From contig JAAFHO010000155.1 in the NCBI GenBank assembly GCA_013297575.1, forward strand, positions 1 to 9,844: a stretch of 9,844 bases of DNA. Direction: 5' to 3'. Origin of the DNA: Chitinophagales bacterium. GTDB taxonomy: Bacteria > Bacteroidota > Bacteroidia > Chitinophagales > Saprospiraceae. The notes under the pieces are model-generated. The model was not told the DNA's origin. It worked only from the letters and a program-made list of their open reading frames with translations, and ran no database searches. Within the stretch, counting starts at the first letter, position 1; each line of letters starts with the position of its first letter. The translations under genes were made by a program, and so were the position numbers. Positions 1-5,661 of this stretch are shown here, piece by piece.

Positions 1-104
1 TGCTTTGTATTGAAGTTAACAATCATGTAAAAACAGACTGCCTCGACAAGTACAAAGGTAATGAATCCCCCGTTCTGGAAGAGTAACTGCAATAGAGCAC
101 GCAT
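1..104 (-). CDS. mreC: Rod shape-determining protein MreC, N-terminal fragment (cut by window edge)
   Basis: The first 34 codons of a gene running off the left edge. It starts with ATG at 104-102, only 3 bases after the mreB stop codon. The visible residues begin MRALLQLLFQNGG and continue into one hydrophobic stretch (about residues 13-30, FITFVLVEAVCFYMIV), followed by NFNTK. A short cytoplasmic tail plus a single membrane segment is how MreC begins, and Bacteroidota MreC proteins often have a similar FxxVEaxCFY..V.fN pattern. MreC is a bitopic inner-membrane protein whose periplasmic coiled coil and beta domains link MreB filaments to the elongasome (MreD, PBP2, RodA). Gene order mreB-mreC and the 3-bp spacing indicate co-transcription and probably coupled translation. 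No clear Shine-Dalgarno site is seen, as is usual in this phylum. The identity rests on 34 residues plus position, so it is good but not complete. Confidence 0.82.
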   Translation of the reverse strand, partial: MRALLQLLFQNGGFITFVLVEAVCFYMIVNFNTK

Positions 105-107
105 ATA

Positions 108-1139
108 TTATACGCTTTTCCGGTCGATCAAAAAGGAATATTTACCAGGATTACTCAACACCATACCCGTTCCACGGACAACTGCACGCAATGGGTCATT
201 AGCCAAATGTACATTTAATTTGGTTTTCCCTTCCAAGCGTTTGTCCAAACCACGCAGTAATGCACCACCACCTGTAAGATAAAGACCGGTTTTGAAAATA
301 TCTGAAGCCAACTCAGGTGGTGTTTGTTCCAATGCGCGCAATACAGCGTCTTCGATTTTACTTACACTTTTATCAATAGCGTAAGCTACTTCTTGGTAAC
401 CTACTTTAATTTGCTTTGGAATACCGGTCATCAAGTCGCGGCCATTTACGGCATAGTCCTCTGGTGGATTTTCTAAATCATGCAGAGCAGAACCTACATG
501 GATTTTTACTTGTTCAGCGGTACGCTCACCAATCAGCATATTGTGTTCGCGCTTCATGTAAGCCATAATATCGTTCGTCAACTCATCGCCTGCGATTCGG
601 ATAGACTGGTCACAAACGATACCAGAAAGCGCAATAACAGCAATTTCTGTGGTACCACCGCCAATATCAATAATCATATTACCAATAGGCTCTTCGACAT
701 TAAGGCCGATACCTAATGCAGCCGCCATTGGCTCATGGATCAGATAAGTTTCTTTTGAATCAACGTGATCAGCGGAGTCAAAAACAGCGCGTTTTTCTAC
801 CTCTGTAATACCACTTGGGATACAAATTACCATTTTGAGGTGATTAAACAGGCTACTGCGCCGCCCAACCATATTAATCATACCTTCAATCATGGCTTCA
901 GCAGCCTGAAAGTCGGCAATCACTCCATCTTTAAGTGGCCGGATTGTTTTAATGTTTTCGTGGGTTTTTTCGTGCATTTGCATGGCCTTCAAGCCTACCG
1001 CGATTGTTTGGCCTGTCCGGCGATCTACAGCAACAATAGAGGGTTCATCCACTACCACTTGGTCGTTCATCATAATTAGGGTATTTGCGGTACCCAAGTC
1101 GATGGCCAATTCTTGCTTAAAAAATTTAAAAAAACTCAA
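108..1139 (-). CDS. mreB: Rod shape-determining protein MreB (bacterial actin homologue)
   Basis: 343 residues, the normal MreB length. MreB forms ATP-dependent filaments under the inner membrane that guide lateral cell-wall synthesis. All actin-fold nucleotide motifs are present: phosphate-1 DLGTANT (residues 14-20), HEPMAA with the catalytic-region Glu136 (135-140), phosphate-2 DIGGGTTEIAV (158-168) and the adenosine motif TGGGALLRGLD (289-299). The N-terminus MSFFKFFKQE is a short amphipathic stretch with paired Phe and Lys, suited to the membrane-binding helix known in Gram-negative MreB. The start at 1139 puts that helix directly before the first beta strand, and no better start lies upstream. 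mreC follows after 3 bp. The 145-bp gap to the carrier-protein gene upstream contains a TAnnTTTG box, so mreB probably has its own promoter. No truncation or missing motif is seen. Confidence 0.97.
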   Translation of the reverse strand: MSFFKFFKQELAIDLGTANTLIMMNDQVVVDEPSIVAVDRRTGQTIAVGLKAMQMHEKTHENIKTIRPLKDGVIADFQAAEAMIEGMINMVGRRSSLFNHLKMVICIPSGITEVEKRAVFDSADHVDSKETYLIHEPMAAALGIGLNVEEPIGNMIIDIGGGTTEIAVIALSGIVCDQSIRIAGDELTNDIMAYMKREHNMLIGERTAEQVKIHVGSALHDLENPPEDYAVNGRDLMTGIPKQIKVGYQEVAYAIDKSVSKIEDAVLRALEQTPPELASDIFKTGLYLTGGGALLRGLDKRLEGKTKLNVHLANDPLRAVVRGTGMVLSNPGKYSFLIDRKSV

Positions 1140-1208
1140 AGTATATATTCAAAAATTAAAGGGTAATCAAAATATGGTTTTTAAGGGCAATTCAATTCAA
1201 AAACCGCG

Positions 1209-1216
1209 CAAAAGTA
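1209..1216 (-). promoter_or_regulatory. Putative mreB promoter, -7 box TACTTTTG
   Basis: Read on the minus strand this is TACTTTTG, an exact match to the Bacteroidota -7 consensus TAnnTTTG. It lies about 70 bp before the mreB start in an AT-rich gap. I see no good TTTG -33 element at the expected 17-23 bp upstream, so this is a half-supported promoter. A weak 7-bp inverted repeat (GGTTTTT at 1176-1182, AAAAACC at 1199-1205) would fall in the 5' leader, next to the predicted transcription start. Confidence 0.45.
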
Positions 1217-1284
1217 CGTATTTATTTATCTAAATAGTGTATAAATAATCGAGCAATTATTTTATTTTTTTTAGAAAAGGCATC

Positions 1285-1770
1285 TTATTCCATCTCTAAA
1301 AGCAATTGTCCTTTCTCAACTGCTGCTCCTTTTTCCACATGAATACTTTTTACCACTCCATCATAAGTTGCTTTGATAACATTTTCCATTTTCATGGCTT
1401 CTAGAATGAGCAGGGTATCTCCTTTTTGAACGGCTTGGCTAGGTGCTACTGCTACGCCTATCACTAGTCCAGGCATAGGTGCTTTAATTGTATTTTGCTT
1501 TTGTACAGCAAGTACATTTAATCCCATTTGCTGAATTAGCCTTTCATAATAATCTGTGATATGTACTTTAAACCGATGCCCGTTCACATCTAATTCAAAA
1601 AATCGTTGCGCATAATTGGCTTCAACGACTCGAATCTGATAAGCATGGCCATTTTCTAGTGCATGAAACGTATTTACTCCATTAGGAACAATATCAAGTG
1701 TATTTGCTTGATCAGGTGTGATTTCGTACTGAAAACGGTCGTTGACCTGAACATTAAAAGGTTCTTTCAT
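1285..1770 (-). CDS. Biotin carboxyl carrier protein (biotin/lipoyl attachment domain)
   Basis: 161 residues. The C-terminal 70 residues form a complete biotinyl domain: APMPG at 97-101 and the biotinylation motif EAMKM at 124-128, with Lys127 as the expected biotin site, then the second half-barrel (VIKATYDGVVKSIHVEKG) and the closing GQLLLEME. The first 90 residues are beta-rich (for example FFELDVNGHRFKVHI, 57-71) and resemble the region preceding the biotinyl domain in acyl-CoA carboxylase carrier subunits. Biotin on such a protein carries carboxyl groups between a biotin carboxylase and a carboxyltransferase (acetyl-, propionyl- or methylcrotonyl-CoA class). The order of APMPG and EAMKM favours acyl-CoA or oxaloacetate-type carriers over a lipoyl protein. 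No carboxylase or transferase gene lies in the window, so the substrate is open. Its start codon overlaps the stop of the upstream phosphatase by one base (TAATG). Confidence 0.88.
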   Translation of the reverse strand: MKEPFNVQVNDRFQYEITPDQANTLDIVPNGVNTFHALENGHAYQIRVVEANYAQRFFELDVNGHRFKVHITDYYERLIQQMGLNVLAVQKQNTIKAPMPGLVIGVAVAPSQAVQKGDTLLILEAMKMENVIKATYDGVVKSIHVEKGAAVEKGQLLLEME

Positions 1771-3020
1771 TAGAATACTCTACAACTTAAAACGGTTATA
1801 TCATCGGGATAAGGCTCGTCGCCTTTAAACCGATCAACAAATAAAAGTAATTTTTCATTGATAATCTTAGCAGGCAAGTGGGCATGCTCTTTTAAAAACT
1901 CCAATAATATTTCATCGCTAAAATCTTCGCCCTTATCATTACGTACATCGGTGAGTCCATCTGTGTAAGTAAACAATAGTGCTTCGCCAGTAAGACAAAC
2001 ACCTCCAATTTCCAAAAAAGGGAGTTCTGGTAGCCAACCCAAGACCGTAGTACCATTCTTTAACCGAACCACTTCACCACCCATAATTAAAAAAGGGGGA
2101 GTATGTCCCGCATTTACATAATGTAAGGTTCGGGTATCTACATCGTATTTACCAAGGAATAACGTAATAAAGCGATCGCCATCAGTTACTCGGTGAACAG
2201 CAGCATTCATTTCATTTACAATCTCCTCCAAAGTTGGTCTTCTGGGTACTAAAGCATGGAATGTTGCTTGAAAATTAGCCATCAAAAGGGCCGCAGAAAC
2301 ACCTTTTCCTGTAATATCAGCAATACAAAATGCTACTTTGCCGTCTGAAAACTCTACGACATCATAATAATCGCCACCTACGGCAAAGTGTGGCTTATAA
2401 ATGCTACTCATTTCATAAGCATCGCACTGTGGCAAACGCCTTGGCACCAATGCTTTTTGGATTTCCGCTGCAAGTTCTACTTCGCGGTTAAAAATCCGCT
2501 GATTGAATTGCTCCTTAAACATTCGTTTGTTTTCTATGGCTACTGCTACCACATTTGTTACAGCTGTCACAAAATCTAATTGGGCTACCACATCATCGGT
2601 CTGCTTAAAACCAGCCATAAATAGATACGCAAGCGGGGTATTCTTGTGCATTACCTGCAAACCATACTCGAATTGATCGATAAACTCGTGCTTGCCTTGT
2701 TGTAACTTGCGTGTTCCCGTTCCGTGGGTGGCCATTATTGGACTGAGTATTTCGGAATCAAAAAAACTATTGTTCGCACCAAGTGTGGAGACAATCTTCC
2801 ACTCATTACCCTCTTTGAATAGCAGTGAAAAACGGCTAATCTGCATTTCGAAATTGAGATATCTTCCCAGCATTTCAAATAGGTCAACTGCACCAACGTT
2901 TTCGTTGATGGCCTGGGTGACCGACATCAAACCCTTCAATTGAAAGACCTGCCGCCCAATTTTATTTTCTAATGCTTGTATTCGGGCGAGGACATTCCTC
3001 ATATCGTCAAAATCTGTCAT
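1770..3020 (-). CDS. RsbU/SpoIIE-type PP2C serine phosphatase with N-terminal GAF-like domain
   Basis: 416 residues from the chosen start. Motif numbers below count from the longer 425-residue reading that begins at 3047. The N-terminal part (about 40-175) is GAF-like, a small-molecule or protein sensor. A helical linker follows (about 175-205, with ELAAEIQKALVPRRLP), the usual entry to RsbU-type phosphatases. The metal-dependent PP2C domain then shows GGDYYD (224-229), ADITGKG (243-249), NAGHTPP (312-318), YTDGLTD (361-367) and DDIT (415-418), so all metal-binding Asp positions look intact. Such enzymes dephosphorylate anti-sigma-factor antagonists or related STAS proteins in partner-switching; no kinase or antagonist gene is visible here, and there is no membrane segment. 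Met10 at 3020 is preferred because the nine extra residues read through a promoter-like TACTTTG (3038-3044). The start at 3047 remains possible. The stop overlaps the downstream carrier-protein start. Confidence 0.9.
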   Translation of the reverse strand: MTDFDDMRNVLARIQALENKIGRQVFQLKGLMSVTQAINENVGAVDLFEMLGRYLNFEMQISRFSLLFKEGNEWKIVSTLGANNSFFDSEILSPIMATHGTGTRKLQQGKHEFIDQFEYGLQVMHKNTPLAYLFMAGFKQTDDVVAQLDFVTAVTNVVAVAIENKRMFKEQFNQRIFNREVELAAEIQKALVPRRLPQCDAYEMSSIYKPHFAVGGDYYDVVEFSDGKVAFCIADITGKGVSAALLMANFQATFHALVPRRPTLEEIVNEMNAAVHRVTDGDRFITLFLGKYDVDTRTLHYVNAGHTPPFLIMGGEVVRLKNGTTVLGWLPELPFLEIGGVCLTGEALLFTYTDGLTDVRNDKGEDFSDEILLEFLKEHAHLPAKIINEKLLLFVDRFKGDEPYPDDITVLSCRVF

Positions 3021-3183
3021 AATGCAAAATCGGGGTGCAAAGTACATAGAATTATCACATCAATAGTTTAGTTTTTTTATTCCAAGATGTTTTCTTTCAT
3101 TATATTTAGTTTTTGAGAAAAAATACCGACATTTGCGCCCGATTTTTTAAGGCATCTTAAATGGCCGAATAACAATAAAAATT

Positions 3184-3744
3184 ATGGAAGAAGTCAATAA
3201 ATTATTCAGCGATGGCGAATTGGCCATGAAAAAGGCGATGGAGCACCTCGACCACGAACTGGTCAAACTACGTACTGGTAAAGCATCAACCAATCTATTA
3301 TCAGATTTAATGGTGGACTATTATGGTGCCCCTACCCCACTTGCTCAGATTGCTAATATTCAAATCAGCGATGCGCGTACTATTGTAGTACAACCATGGG
3401 AACGCAATATGGTAGGCCCTATTGAACGTGCAATTATCAATTCAAATATGGGTATTACCCCGATGAATGACGGTGAAATAGTGCGTTTATCTATTCCACC
3501 CCTTACGGAAGAGCGCCGTAAAGACTTATCCAAAAAAGCCCGTGGAGTAGGCGAAGAAACAAAAGTAGCGGTGCGCAATATTCGACATAAAGTATTGGAC
3601 GGTATCAAAAAAGCCGTAAAAGATGGATTGGCAGAAGATTTGGGCAAACGCAAAGAAAGTGAAATCCAAGAAATGGTAAATAAATACGTTGCCATGGTTG
3701 ACAAAGTACTAGAAATTAAAGAAAAAGAGATTATGACAGTTTAG
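3184..3744 (+). CDS. frr: Ribosome recycling factor
   Basis: 186 residues, the standard length (E. coli has 185). RRF acts with EF-G to split the post-termination ribosome so that subunits can be reused; it is cytoplasmic and essential in most bacteria. Family signatures are present along the whole length: LRTGKAS (29-35), the domain II region YYGAPTPLAQIANI (46-59), VQPWE (69-73), IPPLTEERRKDL (104-115) and VAVRNIR (128-134), where Arg131 matches the conserved arginine of the ribosome-contacting helix. The two long helices of domain I appear at both ends. It is the first gene of a plus-strand run with DUF5606 (27 bp gap) and a glycosyltransferase, and is divergent from the PP2C gene. Its frequent neighbour pyrH (UMP kinase) is absent. 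A four-codon mini-ORF ends 11 bp before the start. Confidence 0.97.
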   Translation: MEEVNKLFSDGELAMKKAMEHLDHELVKLRTGKASTNLLSDLMVDYYGAPTPLAQIANIQISDARTIVVQPWERNMVGPIERAIINSNMGITPMNDGEIVRLSIPPLTEERRKDLSKKARGVGEETKVAVRNIRHKVLDGIKKAVKDGLAEDLGKRKESEIQEMVNKYVAMVDKVLEIKEKEIMTV

Positions 3745-3771
3745 TCGTAATGATTTCAAAACATAAAAATT

Positions 3772-4263
3772 ATGAATTTAGAAAAATATGTCGTGGTGTC
3801 GGGCATTCCTGGCGTCCACAAGTTAGTATCTACGCGCGGCAATGGCTTGATCATTGAAGACCGTAATGAGGACAGAACACGCTTTGTATCTGTCCGCCAA
3901 AACCCTGTAACACCCTTGGGTACTATTGGTATCTATGTGGATAACGATGAAGGTGGAGATACCATTTCGTTGGGTGAGGTATTTCTGAAAATGGAAGCCG
4001 CGTTAGAGGCCAACCCTTTACCAGATGCTTCTAAAGCAAATAGTGCAGAAATGCGCGCCTATTTTACGGCGGTTTTGCCCGAGCACGATCAAGATCGCGT
4101 TCATGCCAATGATATTAAGAAATGTATCAAATGGTTTGCCTTTATGCATAGCCACAATATGATTGAGGAGGCTAAAAAAGCGACCGAAGCACCAGTAGAA
4201 TCTGCAACAGCAGCCGAAACACCCGCAGATACTGCCATCAAAACCGAAGAAGAAAGCAAATAA
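3772..4263 (+). CDS. DUF5606 family protein of unknown function (Bacteroidota)
   Basis: 163 residues. The N-terminal part (about 1-55) fits the DUF5606 pattern as I remember it: MNLEKYVVVSGIPGVHKLVS, then GNGLIIED and a small beta-rich segment ending in a phosphate-poor, basic loop (RTRFVSVRQNP). The middle (60-135) is mixed alpha/beta with LGEVFLKMEAAL and ends in an aromatic helix (IKKCIKWFAFMHSHNMI). The last 30 residues are Ala/Glu/Thr-rich, low complexity and probably disordered (EAPVESATAAETPADTA). There is no signal peptide or membrane segment, so it is likely cytoplasmic. The function is unknown. Its place directly after frr, 27 bp away and on the same strand, suggests co-transcription with a translation gene but proves nothing about its role. 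The family assignment is from memory of the N-terminal motif. Confidence 0.78.
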   Translation: MNLEKYVVVSGIPGVHKLVSTRGNGLIIEDRNEDRTRFVSVRQNPVTPLGTIGIYVDNDEGGDTISLGEVFLKMEAALEANPLPDASKANSAEMRAYFTAVLPEHDQDRVHANDIKKCIKWFAFMHSHNMIEEAKKATEAPVESATAAETPADTAIKTEEESK

Positions 4264-4280
4264 AATAAACCCTTACTCAA

Positions 4281-5024
4281 ATGTATAAAGGCAAAAAAGT
4301 AGTGGTAGTGCTGCCAGCATATAACGCAGCTAAAACATTGGAAAAAACCTATAAAGAGATCCCTTTTGACCTCGTGGACGAAGTGATTCTGTGTGATGAC
4401 AATAGTAAAGATAACACCGCTGAATTAGCTAAGTCTTTGGGTATCAATCATGTTATTGTACATGAAAAAAACAAGGGATATGGCGGCAACCAAAAATCCT
4501 TGTACAACAAAGCACTGGAAATAAAAGGAGATATCGTTATTATGTTGCACCCCGATTATCAATACACACCATTGCTCATTCCATCTATGGTCAATATCAT
4601 TGGTGAGGGTTTATATCCTGTGGTATTGGGGTCGCGTATATTGGGTATGGGCGCGCTTAAAGGCGGTATGCCCATGTACAAATATATTGCCAATCGATTT
4701 CTTACTTTTACTCAGAACGTATTGATTAACTACAAGTTATCAGAATACCATACTGGGTATCGTTCCTTTAGTAAAGAGGTGTTAGAGGCTATTAACTACA
4801 ATGCCAATTCTGACGATTTTGTATTTGACAATGAAATGCTTTCGCAGATTGTTTATGCTGGTTTTGATATTGGGGAAGTAACTTGTCCCACTAAGTATTT
4901 TGAAGAAGCATCCAGTATTAATTTTAGTAGAAGTATGAAATATGGTATAGGTGTATTACGCGTGTCTGTTGGTCACTTTTTCCAACGATTGGGTGTTGTT
5001 AAATTAGCCATGTACAAGAAATAG
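4281..5024 (+). CDS. Family 2 glycosyltransferase (DPM1-like, soluble)
   Basis: 247 residues with a GT-A fold. Visible motifs are VVVVLPAYNAAKTL (7-20, nucleotide-sugar binding start), CDDNSKDNT (38-46, the first Asp pair), KGYGGNQ (65-71), HPDYQYTP (90-97) at the position of the DxD/DADxQ metal motif, GSR (117-119) and the acceptor-side GYRSF (159-163). This is the pattern of polyprenyl-phosphate hexose synthases and related GT2 enzymes, which move a sugar from a nucleotide donor to a lipid phosphate or glycan. There is no C-terminal transmembrane pair as in GtrB-type enzymes, so it should be soluble or peripheral to the membrane. Donor and acceptor cannot be read from sequence. It lies 17 bp after the DUF5606 gene and is probably the last gene of the frr operon. 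No T-rich terminator follows; a GC-rich hairpin begins 11-12 bp after the stop. Confidence 0.9.
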   Translation: MYKGKKVVVVLPAYNAAKTLEKTYKEIPFDLVDEVILCDDNSKDNTAELAKSLGINHVIVHEKNKGYGGNQKSLYNKALEIKGDIVIMLHPDYQYTPLLIPSMVNIIGEGLYPVVLGSRILGMGALKGGMPMYKYIANRFLTFTQNVLINYKLSEYHTGYRSFSKEVLEAINYNANSDDFVFDNEMLSQIVYAGFDIGEVTCPTKYFEEASSINFSRSMKYGIGVLRVSVGHFFQRLGVVKLAMYKK

Positions 5025-5034
5025 ATCGAGTAGA

Positions 5035-5066
5035 AGGAGGGCGTTAGCCCTCCGACGCTCACTCCT
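5035..5066 (+). repeat. GC-rich inverted repeat with two mutually exclusive pairings
   Basis: Hairpin 1 pairs GGAGGGC (5036-5042) with GCCCTCC (5047-5053) around the loop GTTA. An alternative pairs AGGAGGGCGT (5035-5044) with ACGCT (5055-5059) and CTCCT (5062-5066), with a two-base bulge CA and one G-U pair. It begins 11-12 bases after the glycosyltransferase stop. No T-run follows, so it is not a standard terminator. It may be a 3'-end stabiliser, an attenuator-like switch or a copy of a dispersed repeat. Confidence 0.6.
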
Positions 5067-5262
5067 CGGGATGTATAGGTTTTGTATCACGGCGGTTCAT
5101 TAAGATTTTACTAGAAAGTGTATGCATTTCCGTTAAAGGCGTAAGTATTATGGCCTTATGTGCGATTTCAGCCCCCAGCCCCTCTTACCCTTGGCTATTA
5201 CTCCTCGCTGCCAAACGTTTGCAGATCTGCAGCATCCAGTAGTAGATGCCCTTGCTGGGCAC

Positions 5263-5292
5263 AAAAAAAAGCCGACCAAATTTGGTCGGCTT
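5263..5292 (-). terminator. Strong intrinsic terminator, minus strand
   Basis: A perfect 24-nt palindrome (AAGCCGACCAAA and its exact complement, 5269-5292) is followed on the minus strand by eight T residues (5263-5270 read as A on plus). The orientation is set by the T-tract, because the plus-strand side continues AGCGGTGG. It lies about 370 bp beyond the end of the 5661-7157 gene, which has its own terminator, so it must serve something between 5293 and 5627. Confidence 0.85.
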
Positions 5293-5312
5293 AGCGGTGG
5301 TAAAAAACATTG

Positions 5313-5399
5313 TTAGACTGTCGTAGTATCAACTATTATGTTACCTGTAATACCACGATACGCCTGCTCTGCAGACGCGGAGATGCTGTTATTGTTCAT
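5313..5399 (-). CDS. Candidate small protein, 28 residues
   Basis: A 28-codon ORF that begins MNNNSISASAEQAYRG and ends GNIIVDTTTV, with stop TAA at 5313-5315. It is polar, rich in Asn, Ser and Thr, with one short hydrophobic patch (ITGNIIV) and no signal peptide or membrane helix. I do not recognise it. The support is its setting: a promoter-like pair upstream (5464-5494), a second -7-like box at 5421-5428, and a strong intrinsic terminator starting 20 bases after the stop, all on the same strand and sealed off from the gene upstream by another terminator. The same transcript could instead be a non-coding RNA of roughly 150-190 bases in which the ORF is chance. No clear Shine-Dalgarno site is seen, which is uninformative in this phylum. 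Confidence 0.4.
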   Translation of the reverse strand: MNNNSISASAEQAYRGITGNIIVDTTTV

Positions 5400-5463
5400 A
5401 AGATGCTAAAATAAAAACGAGAAAGGTAAATGGATTAAAAAAGTATAATTATTTATTGTAGCA

Positions 5464-5494
5464 TAAAGGTATAACAGGTGTAAGTATATACAAA
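5464..5494 (-). promoter_or_regulatory. Putative promoter of the small transcription unit
   Basis: On the minus strand TTTG (5494-5491) is followed after 19 bases by TACCTTTA (5471-5464), matching the Bacteroidota -33/-7 layout with one mismatch in the last base of TAnnTTTG. A transcript would start near 5457-5460, leaving a leader of about 60 bases before the ATG at 5399. A second -7-like box, TACCTTTC (5428-5421), lies closer but has no -33 partner. Confidence 0.5.
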
Positions 5495-5552
5495 AACGAA
5501 AAATAAAAAAAAGTTACGTCATATTTAATGAAAATAATCCATAAAAATCCCA

Positions 5553-5577
5553 TAAATAACTGATTAACAGTTATTTA
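5553..5577. repeat. 10-bp perfect inverted repeat, AT-rich
   Basis: TAAATAACTG (5553-5562) and CAGTTATTTA (5568-5577) are exact reverse complements around the loop ATTAA. Neither side has a T-run directly after the stem, so it is not a good terminator. It sits about 60 bp upstream of the putative small-unit promoter and could be an operator, but the high AT content weakens any claim. Confidence 0.5.
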
Positions 5578-5627
5578 AAAAATATGCATCCCCGAGAAAA
5601 TATTAATATTGTATAGAATGCGGCAGT

Positions 5628-5661
5628 AAAAAAGATGCAAATTGTCTTGCGAAGACAATTT
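5628..5661 (-). terminator. Intrinsic terminator of the 5661-7157 gene
   Basis: On the minus strand a perfect 10-bp stem, AAATTGTCTT with AAGACAATTT around the loop CGC (5639-5661), begins within the stop codon. It is followed after GCATC by six T residues (5633-5628). The five-base gap between stem and T-run makes it somewhat less than ideal. Confidence 0.65.

Larger units (their letters stand above)
5025..5660. other. 636-bp intergenic region with no large gene but many palindromes
   Basis: No ORF over about 45 codons stands out. The left part (about 5036-5292) is clearly more GC-rich than its surroundings and carries, in order, a GC-rich double hairpin (5035-5066), CAAACGTTTG (5212-5221), GCAGATCTGC (5221-5230), TGCCC/GGGCA (5247-5261) and a 24-nt perfect palindrome (5269-5292). 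The right part (5400-5660) is very AT-rich and holds promoter-like boxes, a 10-bp inverted repeat and the terminator of the gene to the right. Individual elements are listed separately. Confidence 0.8.

Noticed and set aside
53..60. TACCTTTG on the minus strand, an exact -7 promoter match
   Set aside because: It lies inside the mreC coding frame (codons ending I-T-F-V), 44 bp into the gene, so it is best explained as coding sequence.
480..1233. Plus-strand ORFs opposite mreB
   Set aside because: They are antisense shadows of a highly conserved gene and show no domain or plausible composition of their own.
3021..3047. Nine-residue N-terminal extension of the PP2C protein
   Set aside because: It reads through a promoter-like TACTTTG and adds nothing family-like; kept only as an alternative start.
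3048..3183. Promoter for frr (TATATTTA at 3101, GACATTTG at 3128)
   Set aside because: Each has one mismatch in the -7 box and no TTTG at a proper spacing, so neither can be chosen.
3360..3704. 114-codon minus-strand ORF opposite frr
   Set aside because: It is an antisense shadow of the conserved frr frame, with no recognisable motif.
5030..5100. Resemblance of the minus strand to a group II intron 3' end (CCGCCGT.ATAC followed by a hairpin and TTCTACTCGAT)
   Set aside because: The pairing partner needed for a domain V helix is not present and no reverse transcriptase remnant is seen. The likeness is from memory only.
5599..5610. AATATTAATATT palindrome
   Set aside because: A short, pure A/T sequence in very AT-rich DNA, expected by chance.
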